Below, piece by piece: positions 57,102 through 59,031 of a stretch of DNA of 59,031 nucleotides. How positions within the stretch are numbered: position 1 is the first letter of the stretch; each line of letters begins with the position of its first letter. Origin of the DNA: Gammaproteobacteria bacterium. GTDB taxonomy: Bacteria; Pseudomonadota; Gammaproteobacteria; Pseudomonadales; Azotimanducaceae. The notes under the pieces are model-generated. The model did no database searches and had not been told where the DNA came from. It saw only the letters and a program-made list of their open reading frames with translations. Both the position numbers and the translations under genes were made by a program. The DNA lies in NCBI GenBank assembly GCA_028818795.1, contig JAPPND010000202.1, positions 1-59,031 on the forward strand. The letters run 5' to 3'.

Positions 57102-57544
57102 CCGTCTTCCGGTTCGAGCTTTAGCGACGCCGAGTTGAGGCAGTAGCGCAGTCCGGTGGGCACCGGACCGTCCGGGAAGACATGGCCGAGATGTGCATCG
57201 CACCGGGCGCAGAGTACTTCCGTGCGAACCATGAAGAACGACCGGTCGCTTTTCGTTTCGACCGCATCGTCCGCCACCGGCTCGTAGAAACTCGGCCACC
57301 CGGTGCCGGAGTCGTACTTGGTGTCCGAGTCGAACAGCGCCGTCCCGCAACACCGGCAGTTGTACGTCCCCTTCGTCTTGGTGTCCCAGTACTCGCCGGT
57401 GAAGGCCCGTTCGGTCCCGGCCCGACGGGCGACTTGGAACTGCTCGCGAGTCAGTTCGTCGCGCCACTCGGCATCCGATTTGACGACCTTCTCCGGTGCG
57501 GGCTGCTGCCCTTCGGAAGCCACGGCACCGACTGCCTTGCCCAT
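57098..57544 (-). CDS. msrB: Peptide-methionine (R)-S-oxide reductase MsrB
   Basis: This enzyme repairs methionine-R-sulfoxide. The 148-residue protein has the zinc site (CRCCG and [15 protein letters not shown]), the WPSFYEP substrate loop, and the catalytic Cys in [13 protein letters not shown] prefer the ATG at 57544 (AGGA upstream); an ATG at 57562 is six codons earlier. Its 3' end overlaps that of the convergent gamma-glutamyltransferase by a few bases, and it is divergent from alaA. Confidence 0.93.
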   Translation of the reverse strand: MGKAVGAVASEGQQPAPEKVVKSDAEWRDELTREQFQVARRAGTERAFTGEYWDTKTKGTYNCRCCGTALFDSDTKYDSGTGWPSFYEPVADDAVETKSDRSFFMVRTEVLCARCDAHLGHVFPDGPVPTGLRYCLNSASLKLEPEDG

Positions 57545-57600
57545 TGTCCAATCCTGTACCATTGCCGAGCTTCGCGGATTCTACGCTTAGGACGAGCACC

Positions 57601-58857
57601 ATGAAAACCAACCAAGCCGTCGTGGCACCGTTCGCGCCGCGGCGGGATCCCATCGTCAAATCCACCAAGCTGGCGGACGTTTGCTACGAGATCCGCGGAC
57701 CGGTGCTGGCCGAGGCCAACCGTCTGGAGGAAGAGGGCCACCGCATTCTGAAGCTCAACATCGGCAACCCGGCGCCGTTCGGCTTCGAGGCGCCGGAAGA
57801 ACTGCTCCGCGACGTCATCCACAACGTCCCTGCGTCCCAGGGGTACTGCGAGTCCAAGGGCCTCTACTCGGCGCGCAAGGCCGTCATGCAGGACTGCCAG
57901 CGCCAGGGAATCGCCGATGTCGACGTCGATGACATCATCATCGGCAACGGGGTCAGCGAACTCATCGCCATGAGCATGCAGGCCCTTCTGAACGACGGTG
58001 ACGAGGTACTCCTCCCGGCGCCGGACTATCCGTTGTGGACCGCAGTCGTCAAGCTGTCGGGCGGTGTCCCGGTCCACTACCGGTGCGAGGAGAGCGCTGG
58101 TTGGCAGCCCGACCTCGACGACATCCGCGCCAAGACCACCAAGCGGACCCGGGGTGTCGTCGTCATCAACCCGAACAATCCCACCGGGGCCGTCTATCCC
58201 AGGGCCACCCTCGAAGCCATCACCGACTGGGCGCGCCGGCGCAACCTGGTCCTGTTCGCCGACGAGATCTACTCGAAGATCGTCTACGACGGTGCCGTGC
58301 ACCATCCCCTGGCGTCGCTTTCCCAGGACGTCCTGACCGCTACCTTCAATGGTCTTTCCAAGGCCTATCGCGTTGCCGGGTTCCGTACCGGCTGGCTAGT
58401 GGTCAGCGGCCCCACCGAGCGTGCACGGGACTACATCGAGGGACTCGAAATGCTGGCATCGATGCGGCTGTGCGCCAACGTCCCGACGCAGCACGCGATC
58501 CAAGGCGCACTCGGCGGCTACCAGAGCATTACCGAATACGTCGCACCCGGCGGCAGCCTCTACGAACAACGCCGGGTCGCCCACTCGATGCTCAACCAGA
58601 TCGAGGGCGTCAGCTGCGTCGAGCCGGGTGGTGCGCTGTACGCGTTTCCGAGACTGGACCGGGACCGGTACAACATCGTCGACGACGAGCGTTTCGTACT
58701 CGATCTGCTCCGCAAGCAGAAGATCCTCGTGGTGCAGGGCAGCGCCTTCAACATCGATACCCCGAACCATTTCCGGCTCGTTTTTCTGCCCCGTGCGGAG
58801 GAGCTCGCCGACGCCATCGCCCGCATCGCCGATTTCTTGTCGACCTACCGTCAATAG
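57601..58857 (+). CDS. alaA: Alanine-forming aminotransferase, AlaA-like (PLP class I)
   Basis: This fold-type I PLP enzyme is like E. coli AlaA, which converts pyruvate and glutamate to alanine and 2-oxoglutarate. The 418-residue protein has LNIGNPAPFGFEAP, SQGYCESKGLYSARKAV, NPNNPTGAVYP, FADEIYSKIVYDG and the PLP lysine in TFNGLSKAYRVAGFRTGW. ATG at 57601 follows AGGA. Good overall length and motif match to AlaA; the exact amino acid preference is inferred. Confidence 0.9.
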   Translation: MKTNQAVVAPFAPRRDPIVKSTKLADVCYEIRGPVLAEANRLEEEGHRILKLNIGNPAPFGFEAPEELLRDVIHNVPASQGYCESKGLYSARKAVMQDCQRQGIADVDVDDIIIGNGVSELIAMSMQALLNDGDEVLLPAPDYPLWTAVVKLSGGVPVHYRCEESAGWQPDLDDIRAKTTKRTRGVVVINPNNPTGAVYPRATLEAITDWARRRNLVLFADEIYSKIVYDGAVHHPLASLSQDVLTATFNGLSKAYRVAGFRTGWLVVSGPTERARDYIEGLEMLASMRLCANVPTQHAIQGALGGYQSITEYVAPGGSLYEQRRVAHSMLNQIEGVSCVEPGGALYAFPRLDRDRYNIVDDERFVLDLLRKQKILVVQGSAFNIDTPNHFRLVFLPRAEELADAIARIADFLSTYRQ

Positions 58858-59031
58858 CGCGGGGAACCTTGCAGGCGGGACGCGACAGGCGCGTCCCCCT
58901 ACGATTCCGTGCGGCGCAGGCTCGTAGTGGCGACCCTTGTGGTCGCCCGCGGGCGGGTGTCACCCTGGCGTCTGGGTCGGGACGGGCCGGGTGGCCGAGG
59001 GTGGTTACCCTCCCCCGGCTCCCGCAGATCC
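58858..59031. repeat. GC-rich region with palindromic repeat units
   Basis: No gene is supported in the last 174 bp. GGGACGCG-ACAGG-CGCGTCCC (about 58879-58899) and GGCGACC-CTTGT-GGTCGCC (about 58930-58948) are inverted repeats with perfect 8- and 7-bp stems, and further stems follow to the window edge. Such arrays of short palindromes are typical of REP-like intergenic repeats, which fits the RAYT remnant at 52292, but I did not find a second exact copy of this unit in the window. Confidence 0.5.

Overview
The window is GC-rich DNA, almost certainly from a gammaproteobacterial chromosome. The gene order tig-clpP-clpX-lon-hupB-ppiD, the lolC-lolD-lolE set beside comEC and a DUF2062 gene, the pair rnhA-dnaQ next to a methyltransferase and mltD, and a Pro-Arg-His tRNA run upstream of tig are all arrangements known from Pseudomonas-like and enteric Gammaproteobacteria. 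Accessory traits (type I-E CRISPR, a RAYT remnant, palindromic intergenic repeats) would fit an uncultured free-living or host-associated lineage, but the species cannot be named from the sequence.

Region 1 (1-8704, all minus strand) is a complete type I-E CRISPR-Cas locus: cas3, cse1, cse2, cas7e, cas5e, cas6e, cas1, cas2, a short leader, and the first repeat of an array that runs off the left edge. The Cascade and adaptation genes are tightly packed with 4-base start/stop overlaps. The cas3-cse1 gap holds the most interesting signal in the window: two hairpins shaped like the CRISPR repeat, separated by a 20-nt spacer-like stretch. The first 14 nt of that stretch recur just downstream of the cas3 stop with one mismatch, at position 6. 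That is the layout expected for a cas-regulating (CreR-like) guide RNA that directs Cascade to the promoter region of its own operon.

Region 2 (8805-13446) is an electron-transfer module: etfA and etfB on the minus strand, then, on the plus strand, an MDR-family dehydrogenase and ETF-ubiquinone oxidoreductase. Together they would pass electrons from acyl-CoA and similar dehydrogenases to quinone. Region 3 (13476-30433) is mixed housekeeping: a tandem pair of paralogous small lipoproteins, a DUF1285 protein, moaA, a murF, sppA, an alanine/sodium symporter with a large inserted domain, a short ORF that looks like an internally deleted alkaline phosphatase, glutathione reductase, UDP-glucose dehydrogenase overlapping a secreted metalloprotease-TPR protein, a MoaD/ThiS-like carrier, an SCP2-like protein, nudC, nhaB, dnaQ and rnhA.

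Region 4 (30411-50869) carries a methyltransferase, mltD, the ppiD-hupB-lon-clpX-clpP-tig proteostasis block with a tRNA run, clpB, comEC, a DUF2062 protein and the LolCDE lipoprotein exporter. Region 5 (50979-59031) carries apbE, a RAYT transposase pseudogene between inverted repeats of about 71 bp, an enoyl-CoA hydratase, a two-gene spermidine-synthase-like unit overlapping a gamma-glutamyltransferase, msrB, alaA, and a palindromic repeat at the right end.
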